From: JAAYZK01 sp964535025
GTDB taxonomy: Bacteria; Planctomycetota; Phycisphaerae; SM23-33; FEN-1343
Direction: 5' to 3'
DNA: 26,330 bases
NCBI GenBank assembly: GCA_964535025.1
Contig: CAZHRW010000064.1
Location: forward strand, 1-26,330
Part shown: positions 7,285 through 14,832 of the stretch, in pieces
Numbering within the stretch: the stretch's first letter is position 1
Layout of the letters: each line of letters begins with the position of its first letter
Notes under the pieces: model-generated
Databases searched by the model: none
Told to the model about the DNA's origin: nothing
The model's input: only the letters and a program-made list of their open reading frames with translations
Translations under genes and position numbers: made by a program

Positions 7285-8721
7285 ATGGCGTCCAAACGCG
7301 CAACGGCAGTGAAGCAATACGAGGCGACGGACTACAAGGTCAAGGACATCGGCTTGGCCGACTTCGGCCGCGAGGAGATGGCCATCGCCAAGCACGAGAT
7401 GCCCGGCCTGATGGCGGTGCGGGAGAAATACGGGCCCAGCAAGCCCCTGACCGGGGCGCGGATCACCGGGTCGCTCCACATGACGATCCAGACCGCGGTG
7501 CTCATCGAGACGCTCGTCGACCTGGGCGCCGACGTGCGGTGGGCGTCGTGTAACATCTTCTCCACGCAGGACCACGCCGCCGCCGCCATCGCCGCCGCCG
7601 GCGTGCCCGTGTTCGCCTGGAAGGGCGAGACGATCGAGGAGTACTGGTGGTGCACCAAGCAGGCCCTCACCTTCCCCGGCGGCAAGGGGCCCAACCTCGT
7701 CGTCGACGACGGCGGCGACGCGACGCTGGTGATCCACCGCGGCTACGCCGCCGAGAACGATCCGGCCCTGCTCGATGCGCCCGCCGAAAACCGCGATGAG
7801 CAGGTCCTCGGCGAACTGTTCAAGACCACCCGGAAGGAGGATCCCCGCTTCTGGCACAAGGTCGTCGACGACTGGCGGGGCGTCTCCGAGGAAACCACCA
7901 CCGGCGTCCACCGGCTCTACCACATGGCCCGACGCGGCGAGCTCCTCGCGCCGGCCATCAACGTCAACGATTCGGTCACCAAGAGCAAGTTCGACAACAT
8001 CTACGGCTGCCGCGAGTCGCTCGTGGACGGCATCAAGCGGGCCACCGACGTGATGATCGCCGGCAAGGTCGCCGTCGTCTGCGGGTACGGGGACGTCGGC
8101 AAGGGCAGCGCCGAGACCCTCGCCAACCACAAGGCCCGCGTCTGGGTCACCGAGGTCGACCCCATCTGCGCCCTCCAGGCCGCCATGGCCGGCTTCACCG
8201 TCGGCACCGTCGAGCAGGCCCTGCCCGAAGGCGATATCTACGTCACCGCCACCGGCAACCGCGACGTCATCACCGCCGAGCACATGGCCCAAATGAAGGA
8301 CCAGGCCATCGTCTGCAACATCGGGCACTTCGACAACGAGATCCAGGTCGAGCGCCTCGAGCAGTGGCCCGGCATCGTCAAGACCAACATCAAGCCCCAG
8401 GTCGACCGCTACACCTTCCCGGACGGCCACTCGATCTACCTCCTGGCCGCAGGCCGCCTGGTCAACCTCGGCTGCGCGACGGGCCACCCCAGCTTCGTCA
8501 TGAGCAACTCGTTCTCCAACCAGGTCCTCGCCCAGATCGACCTGTGGACCAGCCAGCGCGAGATCGGCGTGTACATCCTCCCCAAGGAGCTCGACGAAGA
8601 GGTCGCCCGCCTCCACCTCGAACGCATCGGCGTGACGCTCACCAAGATGAACGAACAGCAGGCGGCCTACATCGGCGTGCCCGTCGAGGGGCCGTTCAAG
8701 CCGGAGCACTACCGGTACTAG
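7285..8721 (+). CDS. ahcY: Adenosylhomocysteinase (S-adenosyl-L-homocysteine hydrolase)
   Basis: Cleaves S-adenosylhomocysteine to adenosine and homocysteine with bound NAD, renewing the methyl cycle. The 478-residue protein shows the substrate domain (GSLHMTIQTAVLIETL at 62-77, WASCNIFSTQDHAAAAIA at 87-103). It also has the active-site NVNDSVTKSKFDN at 227-238, the NAD loop GYGDVGKGSAE at 267-277, HPSFVMSNSFSNQ, and the classic C-terminus FKPEHYRY. ATG 7285 has GGAG seven nt upstream. The frame is open back to an ATG that overlaps the trpF stop, but that would add 28 Arg-rich, unconserved residues. It follows trpF by 80 bp and is probably co-transcribed with it. Confidence 0.98.
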   Translation: MASKRATAVKQYEATDYKVKDIGLADFGREEMAIAKHEMPGLMAVREKYGPSKPLTGARITGSLHMTIQTAVLIETLVDLGADVRWASCNIFSTQDHAAAAIAAAGVPVFAWKGETIEEYWWCTKQALTFPGGKGPNLVVDDGGDATLVIHRGYAAENDPALLDAPAENRDEQVLGELFKTTRKEDPRFWHKVVDDWRGVSEETTTGVHRLYHMARRGELLAPAINVNDSVTKSKFDNIYGCRESLVDGIKRATDVMIAGKVAVVCGYGDVGKGSAETLANHKARVWVTEVDPICALQAAMAGFTVGTVEQALPEGDIYVTATGNRDVITAEHMAQMKDQAIVCNIGHFDNEIQVERLEQWPGIVKTNIKPQVDRYTFPDGHSIYLLAAGRLVNLGCATGHPSFVMSNSFSNQVLAQIDLWTSQREIGVYILPKELDEEVARLHLERIGVTLTKMNEQQAAYIGVPVEGPFKPEHYRY

Positions 8722-8891
8722 TCGGAGGGCGCGCGCCGGAAAAGTTTTTTCGCCGAGGCGAAGAGATGCCGTTTTGGAAGGGGGGGCGGCAAGCTTAAGT
8801 TGGTGATTGACCGGGAGTTGCTATTTCGGAGTTGCAATACCGAGATACCCCGCGTTTGTTAAGTCACCGTCCCTGTTTATGGCCGGGCGCG

Positions 8892-8932
8892 AAAACCCAA
8901 GTTTGGGTGTTTAAAACCCAAGTTTGGGTTTT
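8892..8932. repeat. Two tandem near-palindromes, 21-bp period
   Basis: The palindrome AAAACCCAA-GT-TTGGG(T) occurs at 8892-8908 and again at 8913-8932, 21 bp apart start to start. The second copy is extended to full 9-bp arms (AAAACCCAA/TTGGGTTTT). The spacing equals two helical turns, as for paired operators. The second copy could also act as a weak bidirectional hairpin. Confidence 0.85.
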
Positions 8933-8954
8933 CGTGCAATGAAATGCAGGCGCC

Positions 8955-9059
8955 GAGCCATAAAGTTAAGGGTCAACTCACGATTGTGAAACCCCGGCTT
9001 CACAATGTTAAGCAAACGCTTCATAAAGTTACACTTCAGCGTCATAATGTAAATTTCCG
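8955..9059. repeat. Five degenerate 21-bp tandem units
   Basis: Units at 8955, 8976, 8997, 9018 and 9039 (21 bp each) carry the core TCAYAAWGTTAA: CCATAAAGTTAA (8958), TCACGATTGTGAA (8978, one inserted base), TCACAATGTTAA (9000), TCATAAAGTTAC (9021) and TCATAATGTAAA (9042). The core is close to an inverted repeat (TTnACAnTGTnAA in the 8999-9011 copy). An 8-bp perfect inverted repeat, ATTGTGAA (8983-8990) and TTCACAAT (8999-9006), joins two units. The two palindromes upstream at 8892 and 8913 fall on the same 21-bp register. Confidence 0.75.
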
Positions 9060-9335
9060 AACGAGGTCCACAAAACGGTGCCCGGTACGGTTTTGCTCTG
9101 CGGCCATCACGAACCGCTCCCCCTGCGAGGGGGAACTGCGCCCCGCCGGAGCCCAACGGCCGAAGCCGCGAAGGCCGCGTGGGGGTGACGGTACGGCCGC
9201 GCCGGACGGTCCGGCAGGCCGACCGCCGCCGGACGGCTCGACGGGTGCGCCGCCGTCAATGGGGACGCCGTGCAGCCGTGGCGGACCGCCGGTCGCGCCG
9301 CGGGAACCCCCTTTCCGCTCTGCGGCACCTTCGGG

Positions 9336-9341
9336 TACAAT
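9336..9341 (+). promoter_or_regulatory. Candidate -10 element upstream of the 9390 ORF
   Basis: TACAAT preceded by GGG resembles a -10 hexamer with five of six consensus bases. A good -35 is not evident 17 bp upstream. It lies about 50 bp before the ATG at 9390 and would give a leader of about 40 nt. Confidence 0.35.
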
Positions 9342-9389
9342 GACATCCATCGCGGCGGGCATCTCAGGCGAGGACCGGGGGAGGTTGAC

Positions 9390-9518
9390 ATGAAGCGTAT
9401 GGTTATCACTCTGGCGGTAGTTCTTGTAGTGTTCGGTTCAGTCGGTTCGGCGACGGCGCGGGGTTCGGGGGAAGGAAGGCCGACGCGATGGCAAAGCCAA
9501 TCGGACGATGGCGGATAG
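9390..9518 (+). CDS. Small secreted or membrane peptide, 42 aa
   Basis: A short frame begins MKRMVITLAVVLVVFGSVGSATARG, which is a well-formed signal peptide or single membrane helix (positive n-region, hydrophobic core 5-18, an A-x-A-like site near 21-23). About 19 polar residues follow before the stop. GGAGG sits six nt before the ATG, a better ribosome site than most genes here. Its 3' end overlaps the start of the 646-aa membrane protein by 31 bp in another frame, so the two could be translationally coupled. I do not recognise a family. It could instead be the remnant of a longer gene cut by a frameshift. Confidence 0.45.
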   Translation: MKRMVITLAVVLVVFGSVGSATARGSGEGRPTRWQSQSDDGG

Positions 9519-11428
9519 GGATCGTGTTGGTATGGCTGCCGGTCTGGGGCGGCGTTTTGGCGCTGCTGGCGGTCTCGCTGAAGGCCAACATCAACCCGTG
9601 GCACGTGACGTTTGCCGACTCGGAAGAAGGGCCGTCGTGGTCGTTCCGGGCACGTCCGCCCGAACCTCCGCTGGACGAGGCCACGTGCCACCCGGCCTCG
9701 GTTGGGCTTGACGGGCGGCATCTGGCCATCGCCAGGCTAGACGGCACGGTGGAACTGCGGGATCTGACGAATGGAGCGCGTGTCCAGGTCATCGAGGCGG
9801 GGGCAGGCGAGTGGGACTTCTGGGTCAACAAGTGGATCCACCTGCTCGCTGACGACGCCGGTGTGCTCGTGCTGCGAGGGTCGCCGCCGCGATTCAAGAT
9901 CCTGCCCACCGGCGCCCACACCGTCGCCGAGCCGGCCCACGAGCGGGTCCACGGGGCGCTGGTTCTGTCGGACCGCCGGCGCGTCGTCTCCGTCACCCCA
10001 AGGGGCCTCTTCCTGGACGACCTTTATAGGGGCGCAGTGCGCGCCTTGGTCGACCGGGAGGTCCCCGACGCGGCCACGGTGAAGCTGGCACTGGGCGGAG
10101 GCGATCGCGTCGTGGCGTGTGCGATCGACGAGATGGTGTACGTGGAGGCAATCGAAGGCGAAGCCGGGCCGGCGTGGGCCGATCGGCTGACTGTGCCGGC
10201 CGATGCTGCCGCCGGTCCGCCCGAGGGGGCGGCGTCGACCTCGTCCGAGACGGCCGCCGGGCCTTTCCGCGTCTCCGTCCTGGCACTCTCGCCGGACGGT
10301 CGCTACCTGGCCGTCGGCTATTACAACCCGCCTTACGCCCCGATCAAGCGCGTGCGGCTGTACGACGTCGTCAGCGGCGAACGGCTGTGGGACCACGAGG
10401 CACCAGTGTTGGATATCCTGATCTCGCCTGACGACGAGAGCCTCATGATGACCAGAATGTACCCCCGCCGCGGCTGGAGTTTGCCCCCGACGGGGATCGA
10501 GCGGCGGGACATGAAGACGTTTGGGCCGTTGTGGGGGGCCGTAGTCCGCGGCTTCTATGGCGACACCCTCTGCCAATGGATGCCGGACGGCCGCGAGTTC
10601 ATCATGTACGGGCGTGAGGGAGTGTGGCTGGTGGATGCAGCCCGTCGCCGACTGCCCATGCGCCTGGGGACGGGGCATGACCCGGAGTGGTCGCCGCCCG
10701 ATGTACTCCAGGTCATTCTCGCCGACGGCGGGTCGCGCCTCATCGAGGTGACCAAGGGCCGGGCGGTCCGCGTGTGGCAGCGGCACGCCCAGGCCTCGCC
10801 GTGGGGGGCGTTCCGGCGGGTGGAGGCGTGGGGGATCGTCCTGGCCGCGGGCGCTGCGGTGATCGGCGTGGTCGCGCTGGTGGGGCCGTCACGGCGTACG
10901 CAGCCTGGTGACAGGGCGTTGAGGGGGGCCTGTTTCGTCCTGGCCGGCGTCTCGGCGGCGGTGTTGGCCCGCCTGGTGATCGACCAGGCGACCGGATGGC
11001 TGTGGGGCCAGCAGTTTTCGGGCGAGTGGGCGTGGAACCTTTGGTGGGTATTGGGCGGCGGACTTGATGTGAGTTGGCTGGTGAGCGATTGGCTGCCTGT
11101 GGCCCTTTGGGCGGTTGCGGCGCTGGTGCTGGCCCTCGGCCCGGTTGCCATGGCCCGAGCTGTGCCTGGCGCGGGGATCCTGGGGCTGGTCTTCATCCTC
11201 GGCTACGGCCTTGGGTTGGTCGGGCCCCTCTGGACGCTCGGGCGCGTGGCAATGCGAGTCCCCGCGTCCCCGCCGACCGCCGACGGGCTGATGGGGATTC
11301 CCGTTGGCCCGGCGCTGGGCTTGGGCCTCGTGGCGGTCCTCGCGACGGGTCTCGCTGCCGCCGCGACGGCCATGATGCTGTTACATCGGATGCGGAAAGC
11401 ACCGCTCGCCCCAGCAGGGGGGCAGTAA
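9488..11428 (+). CDS. Membrane protein with beta-propeller-like domain, function unknown
   Basis: A 646-residue protein. An N-terminal helix (about 11-31) is followed by an extracytoplasmic-looking domain (about 40-440). Its repeated pattern of 'SPDGRYLAVGYY...RVRLYDVVSGERLW' (268-301), 'GLDGRHLAIARLDGTVELRDL' (73-93) and 'MPDGREFIMYGREGVWLVDAARR' (365-387) is typical of WD40/TolB-like propeller blades. Five further membrane helices follow at about 447-467, 478-498, 533-555, 561-582 and 606-632. No catalytic motif is visible. The ATG has AAGGAAGG about ten nt upstream and lies inside the preceding 42-aa ORF. No relative with known function is recognised; a sensor or envelope role is only a guess from the architecture. 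Confidence 0.75.
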   Translation: MAKPIGRWRIGIVLVWLPVWGGVLALLAVSLKANINPWHVTFADSEEGPSWSFRARPPEPPLDEATCHPASVGLDGRHLAIARLDGTVELRDLTNGARVQVIEAGAGEWDFWVNKWIHLLADDAGVLVLRGSPPRFKILPTGAHTVAEPAHERVHGALVLSDRRRVVSVTPRGLFLDDLYRGAVRALVDREVPDAATVKLALGGGDRVVACAIDEMVYVEAIEGEAGPAWADRLTVPADAAAGPPEGAASTSSETAAGPFRVSVLALSPDGRYLAVGYYNPPYAPIKRVRLYDVVSGERLWDHEAPVLDILISPDDESLMMTRMYPRRGWSLPPTGIERRDMKTFGPLWGAVVRGFYGDTLCQWMPDGREFIMYGREGVWLVDAARRRLPMRLGTGHDPEWSPPDVLQVILADGGSRLIEVTKGRAVRVWQRHAQASPWGAFRRVEAWGIVLAAGAAVIGVVALVGPSRRTQPGDRALRGACFVLAGVSAAVLARLVIDQATGWLWGQQFSGEWAWNLWWVLGGGLDVSWLVSDWLPVALWAVAALVLALGPVAMARAVPGAGILGLVFILGYGLGLVGPLWTLGRVAMRVPASPPTADGLMGIPVGPALGLGLVAVLATGLAAAATAMMLLHRMRKAPLAPAGGQ

Positions 11429-11797
11429 GAAGATGAAGCGTGTCTCTCCGCCGCTTCTGCGATTCTCTTCTTGGCGACGCTGTGAGGATGCTAAGACAAG
11501 CAAAAGACAGGGTTTACACATCGCCCGTCACCATGGCACCAAGACGGTCACCCGGTAGGGCACTGATCCCGCAACTCTATATCATAGAGTCGGTTACATC
11601 TCATCTTCTCCAGGAATAAAAGGGGCCTAACCCCTTTTAGGCTTTTAGGTGCTGTTAGCATCAGGAGTTACAAGCGATCAAGCGGTGTCCTGCGGCCCGC
11701 CTGCTAAGCTAGGGAGATTGCGGGTTCGCGCCCAGATGGAAATGTGGTTTCGCCTCGACCGGGAGGGCCAGTCATCGCCGGCCCGCCGGGAGCTGCG
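11429..11797. other. Convergent intergenic region with terminator
   Basis: No gene is supported. A 41-codon frame from ATG 11433 follows the 646-aa gene but has a poor ribosome site and no recognisable content. The stretch holds a 7-bp inverted repeat ACTCTAT-ATC-ATAGAGT at 11574-11590 and the terminator-like hairpin at 11618-11638. The remaining bases to 11797 lie beyond the end of the minus-strand SUMF1-like gene and show nothing more that I can name. Confidence 0.6.
11618..11638. terminator. Bidirectional intrinsic terminator between convergent genes
   Basis: AAAAGGGG-CCTAA-CCCCTTTT forms a perfect 8-bp stem with a five-base loop. The A4/T4 ends give a U-rich end on either strand. It sits between the plus-strand membrane protein gene (ending 11428) and the minus-strand SUMF1-like gene (ending 11798), as expected for a shared terminator. 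An overlapping alternative hairpin, GCCTAA (11625-11630) with TTAGGC (11637-11642), competes for the same bases. Confidence 0.7.
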
Positions 11798-12919
11798 CTA
11801 TCGCGTGGCACCGAAGTTCTGCTTGAGGATGGCGAAGTCGTCGAGGTCGACGTCGCCGTCGGCGTCGAAATCGCCCATGCCCCACGTCGCCCCGGATGCC
11901 GTGCCGAAGTTCGTCTTGAGGAGGGCGAAGTCGTCCAGGTCCACATCGCCGTCGCCGTCGGCGTCGCCTGGAAGCCTGACAGGGACCTCCGCGGCGACAC
12001 GCAGGCCGAAATGGTAATCCTCGTCGTCGGGCGCATAGCCATACATGCCGACCCGATCCGTCGATGCGAGATACTTGGCCTCATAGGTGGGGTACATCGA
12101 CGACCCGCCGCGGAGGCCGCGACCGGCATTCGGGCTGTACCCGAAGCCCGTCCACGGATCTTCGAGCCATTCCCAGACGTTGCCCATCATGTCGAAGGTG
12201 CCATTGAGTTCCTCGCTGCCGCTGCCGACCGCCCAGGGCCCTGGTGGGTCCGTCGCATACTGATCGCCGTCCTCGACGAAATTCCAGCCGCTTCCACTGA
12301 CGCCGTCGCCCTGGTGGGGCCGCGCGCCGGTCGGTGTGGCCCAGGTCTGCAGGGTCGTACCGTTCCAATAGGCGGCCTTGACCCATTCATCCTCGGTGGG
12401 CAGGTAGTAGAACGCATCCTTGTGGCGGTAGAAGTTGGTGCCCCCGGCGGCCTCCGCCTCGCTCCAGGTGGCCAGCGCGTAATCCCAGTAGCCCTGGACG
12501 CCGGTGAACCTGTAGGCGGGGTGGTGTCCGGAGCTGGTATTCAGCCAGTTGACGAACTGGGCGGCTTCGTACCAGCTCACGCGATTGGTCGGCACGTCGG
12601 GGCCGCTGAACCAGGCATCGCTGTCATAGGCCGTCCATGGGGTGCCCGTCACGGGCAGGTCGAGGTCGGCCTTGAACTTGTCCCACTGGTCGTTGGTGAT
12701 CTCGTAGACGCCGATGCGGTAATCGCCGCGATCGACCCCGGTGAACGTGTAGTGTTCGCCGGCCGGCCAGGGGCCCAGGTCTCCGGCATCGCCGGGGATC
12801 GTCACGAAGTCGATCGTGAACTGGTTCGCACCGTCGGCGAAGGTATCGGCGGAGGCGAACGAGGCCGCCGCCATCAACACACACGCCGCACAGGCGAAGG
12901 CACATTGTCTTGCCGTCAT
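11798..12919 (-). CDS. Exported SUMF1/FGE-fold protein with C-terminal dockerin-type repeats
   Basis: The 373-residue protein has a signal peptide (1 to about 24). A formylglycine-generating-enzyme-like domain follows (about 35-310), with YYLPTEDEWVKAAYW (171-185), DMMGNVWEW (243-251), RGGSS (270-274) and FGLRVAAE near the end. Two EF-hand-like dockerin repeats close it, DADGDGDVDLDDFALLKTNFG (319-339) and DFDADGDVDLDDFAILKQNFG (350-370). True FGEs use two cysteines in the C-terminal core; here the last segment reads GLRVA rather than GFRCA, and the mature protein has no Cys. Sulfatase activation is therefore unlikely; a binding or structural role is more probable. It starts 3 nt after the PEP-CTERM gene, with AAGGG as ribosome site, so the two form an operon. 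Confidence 0.85.
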   Translation of the reverse strand: MTARQCAFACAACVLMAAASFASADTFADGANQFTIDFVTIPGDAGDLGPWPAGEHYTFTGVDRGDYRIGVYEITNDQWDKFKADLDLPVTGTPWTAYDSDAWFSGPDVPTNRVSWYEAAQFVNWLNTSSGHHPAYRFTGVQGYWDYALATWSEAEAAGGTNFYRHKDAFYYLPTEDEWVKAAYWNGTTLQTWATPTGARPHQGDGVSGSGWNFVEDGDQYATDPPGPWAVGSGSEELNGTFDMMGNVWEWLEDPWTGFGYSPNAGRGLRGGSSMYPTYEAKYLASTDRVGMYGYAPDDEDYHFGLRVAAEVPVRLPGDADGDGDVDLDDFALLKTNFGTASGATWGMGDFDADGDVDLDDFAILKQNFGATR

Positions 12920-12922
12920 GAT

Positions 12923-14719
12923 CTATGCCCTTACGGTCCGCCGGCGGAGCATGGCGAGCCCGCCGATCGCCAGCAGGCCCAGCGTCGCCGGCTCGGGCAC
13001 CAGCGTGAAGGTGATTGTGTTGGCGTCGGTGTCGTAGAACCAGTCGCCGCCGTAACCCGGCGTGATGTCCCACTGGCAGGCCAGTTCGGCAAACTCCTTG
13101 TCGGTGAGAGGGTCGTCGCCGCCCCATTGGAACATGGCGTAATCGCCCAGCGCGGGACTGCCGGATATGTTGACGATCACGTTGTAAGGGTCGTCATCCG
13201 GGTTTTCCCTATCGGCGGCGAACATCTGGAACGCGTCGTCGGAGCCGATGATGCGGACCAGGTCCGAACCGGTCGGGTCGATCTCGAAGACGTAGCCGGC
13301 GCCTTCCAGGATGCTCAGCCGGTCGAAGGTGAGCGTACCGATGCTTCGGCCGGGGTCGAGCGTGCCGGCGAGGTTGGCCTGGCCGGTCACGGTGCCCGTG
13401 CCGCCGATGGTGCCGCCCTGGAGGTCCAGCAGGGCGCTGACGGTCAGGTCGCCGTTGACGACGGTAGCCCCGCCGGTCTGGGTCAGGGTGCCGGTGAAAT
13501 CGAGCGTGCTGCCGGCGACGACCTCGATGAGCCCATCGCTGGTGAAGCCCCCGGTGCCGGGATCGATGGCCAGGTCGTAACCCCCGTCGGCGATAATCGT
13601 GCCGTGGTTGACCATCCCGCCATTGTTCGAGAGCAATGTCCCCGCGCCGCGAATGGTGTGGCCGGCGGCGTGTGTGAGCGTGTCGCCGCTGGCGCCGACA
13701 CGAACGTAATTGTCCCCGTCGTCGGACATGACGATCTCGCCCGAGCCGCCGAGCGTCTGGCTGCCGGTGAACCTCAGGACCGTGGCGGCCGCGCTGGTGC
13801 CGGTGGCGTTCAGGTTCCACGTGCCGTGGTTCACGAGGCCGCCGGCGATATCGACGCTGTTTGCGTTGGCCTGGTCGACCGTGGTGCCGGCGTCGAGGGT
13901 GACGGCGTCGAACTCGCTGGTGTTGCCGACCCGGATCCGCCCCGAGCCGTCGCCGAGCGCGGCAAGATGCCCGCCCACGAGGTCCACGTCGTTGATCTCC
14001 ACGACGGAGCCGGCCGCCACCTCGATCGTATAACCGGTATTCGTGATGGTCCCGGACTTCAGTTCCAGCCCGGCGGGACCGACGGCCCGCAGCGTGCCGG
14101 CGTTCGTGAACCCGGGCAATCCGGGGTAGATGACCAGCGGGTTGTCGCTGCCCTCGGCCAGAATCGTGCCGTGGTTGATCATCCCGCCGTTGTTTGAAAG
14201 CAATTCCCCCGCACCGCGAATGGTGTGGCCGGCGGCGTGTGTGAGCATGTCGCCGCTGGCGCCGACACGAAGGTAATTGTGCGGGTCGTCGGACAGGACG
14301 ATCTCGCCCGAGCCGCCGAGCGTCTGGCTGCCGGTAAACCTCAGGACCGTGGCGGCCGCGCTACCGCTGATGGCGTCGAGCGTGATCTGCCCGTCGTTGG
14401 TCACGTTGCCGCCGTTGACGTCGAGGAGCCTGCTGTTGGCGATATCCAGCGCGTCGCCGGCGTCGAGGATGAGGGAAAAGACGTCCGCGTTGATGTCCAA
14501 CGTCACAAGGACATCCACATTGGGATCGCCGTCAATCACCACGTCGACCGTGTCGCTGTTGGGCACGCCCTCGGGGAACCAGTGTTCGGGAACGTTCCAA
14601 TTGCCGTCGCCGCCGACAATCCACGTGGATTGGCCCCGCGCCGGATGGGTGCCTGCCGCCAGAAGGATCACCACCGCCGCGCAGATAGCGCGACCCAACC
14701 CGACTGTTTTCGTTTGCAT
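12923..14719 (-). CDS. PEP-CTERM-anchored beta-solenoid surface protein
   Basis: A 598-residue exported protein with a signal peptide (hydrophobic stretch about 10-23, cleavage likely near ARGQ). A long Gly/Asn/Thr-rich region of short repeated strands follows ('GGTVTNDGQITLD', 'NHGTI', 'LDLQGGTIGGTGTV' types), as in autotransporter-like beta-helix proteins. It ends with a PEP-CTERM signal: VPEPATLGLLAIGG, a helix, then RRRTVRA. This signal directs sorting by an exosortase. Two 65-codon segments (DNA 13601-13795 and 14168-14362) are near-identical. ATG 14719 is preferred over a TTG at 14725 because AGGAGGAG lies 6 nt before it. It is the first gene of a two-gene operon with the SUMF1-like gene, under a clear promoter at 14804-14832. 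Confidence 0.85.
   Translation of the reverse strand: MQTKTVGLGRAICAAVVILLAAGTHPARGQSTWIVGGDGNWNVPEHWFPEGVPNSDTVDVVIDGDPNVDVLVTLDINADVFSLILDAGDALDIANSRLLDVNGGNVTNDGQITLDAISGSAAATVLRFTGSQTLGGSGEIVLSDDPHNYLRVGASGDMLTHAAGHTIRGAGELLSNNGGMINHGTILAEGSDNPLVIYPGLPGFTNAGTLRAVGPAGLELKSGTITNTGYTIEVAAGSVVEINDVDLVGGHLAALGDGSGRIRVGNTSEFDAVTLDAGTTVDQANANSVDIAGGLVNHGTWNLNATGTSAAATVLRFTGSQTLGGSGEIVMSDDGDNYVRVGASGDTLTHAAGHTIRGAGTLLSNNGGMVNHGTIIADGGYDLAIDPGTGGFTSDGLIEVVAGSTLDFTGTLTQTGGATVVNGDLTVSALLDLQGGTIGGTGTVTGQANLAGTLDPGRSIGTLTFDRLSILEGAGYVFEIDPTGSDLVRIIGSDDAFQMFAADRENPDDDPYNVIVNISGSPALGDYAMFQWGGDDPLTDKEFAELACQWDITPGYGGDWFYDTDANTITFTLVPEPATLGLLAIGGLAMLRRRTVRA
13601..13795 (-). repeat. Internal duplication, copy 1 (195 bp)
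   Basis: This 195-bp block is nearly identical to 14168-14362 with no insertions or deletions, exactly 65 codons in the same frame. It encodes the segment from AAATVLRFTGSQTLGG to LLSNNGGMVNHGT of the beta-solenoid protein. Differences are mostly single substitutions, so the duplication is recent or kept uniform by gene conversion. Confidence 0.9.
14168..14362 (-). repeat. Internal duplication, copy 2 (195 bp)
   Basis: Partner of 13601-13795 within the same gene. It encodes the upstream copy (AAATVLRFTGSQTLGG to LLSNNGGMINHGT). The two copies are separated by 372 bp of unrelated solenoid sequence. Confidence 0.9.
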
Positions 14720-14803
14720 CCCCAACTCCTCCTCCGACGGGGCTCAGCCGCGCGACAACACGTGACATATATTATTCGGACATCCGCGACCGAATTCTGG
14801 GAC

Positions 14804-14832
14804 ATATTACCCCAGCTTGACGTTCCCGTCAA
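14804..14832 (-). promoter_or_regulatory. Sigma-70-type promoter of the PEP-CTERM/SUMF1 operon
   Basis: On the minus strand TTGACG (14832-14827, five of six to the -35 consensus) is followed by exactly 17 bp and then TAATAT (14809-14804), a fair -10. Transcription would start near 14797, giving a leader of about 78 nt before ATG 14719. Confidence 0.65.

Larger units (their letters stand above)
8722..9389. other. Intergenic region between ahcY and the 9390 ORF
   Basis: No convincing gene is seen in these 668 bp. Just after ahcY a GC palindrome (GGCGCGCGCC, 8728-8737) is followed seven bases later by six T residues, which could be a weak terminator. From about 8800 to 9060 the sequence is strikingly AT-rich compared with its surroundings and holds the 21-bp repeat array. 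From 9060 to 9335 it returns to high GC with small hairpins such as CCCCC-TGCGA-GGGGG near 9120-9133. Open frames crossing the array on both strands (81 and 149 codons) look like by-products of its 21-bp periodicity. Confidence 0.6.

Noticed and set aside
8892..9059. CRISPR array.
   Set aside because: Units are contiguous and 21 bp long with no constant repeats separated by unique spacers, and no cas genes are present.
8911..9156. 81-codon minus-strand ORF with heptad-like NFM repeats across the 21-bp array.
   Set aside because: No ribosome site, and the heptad pattern follows automatically from the 21-bp DNA repeat; the opposite strand is open too.
11510..11545. Resemblance to the conserved 16S rRNA segment around the universal 1392 site (ACACATCGCCCGTCAC-CATGG).
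   Set aside because: It matches only about 22 bases with a two-base gap; flanking sequence shows no rRNA similarity. Chance matches of this length are plausible in 26 kb.
11433..11558. 41-codon ORF after the propeller membrane protein.
   Set aside because: Weak ribosome site, no recognisable content, and overlap with structured intergenic sequence.
11665..11745. tRNA-Ser-like pieces (CCTGCTAA anticodon-like loop and GGGTTCGCGCCC T-arm-like word).
   Set aside because: The anticodon and T stems do not pair and no acceptor stem can be drawn, so no tRNA is called.
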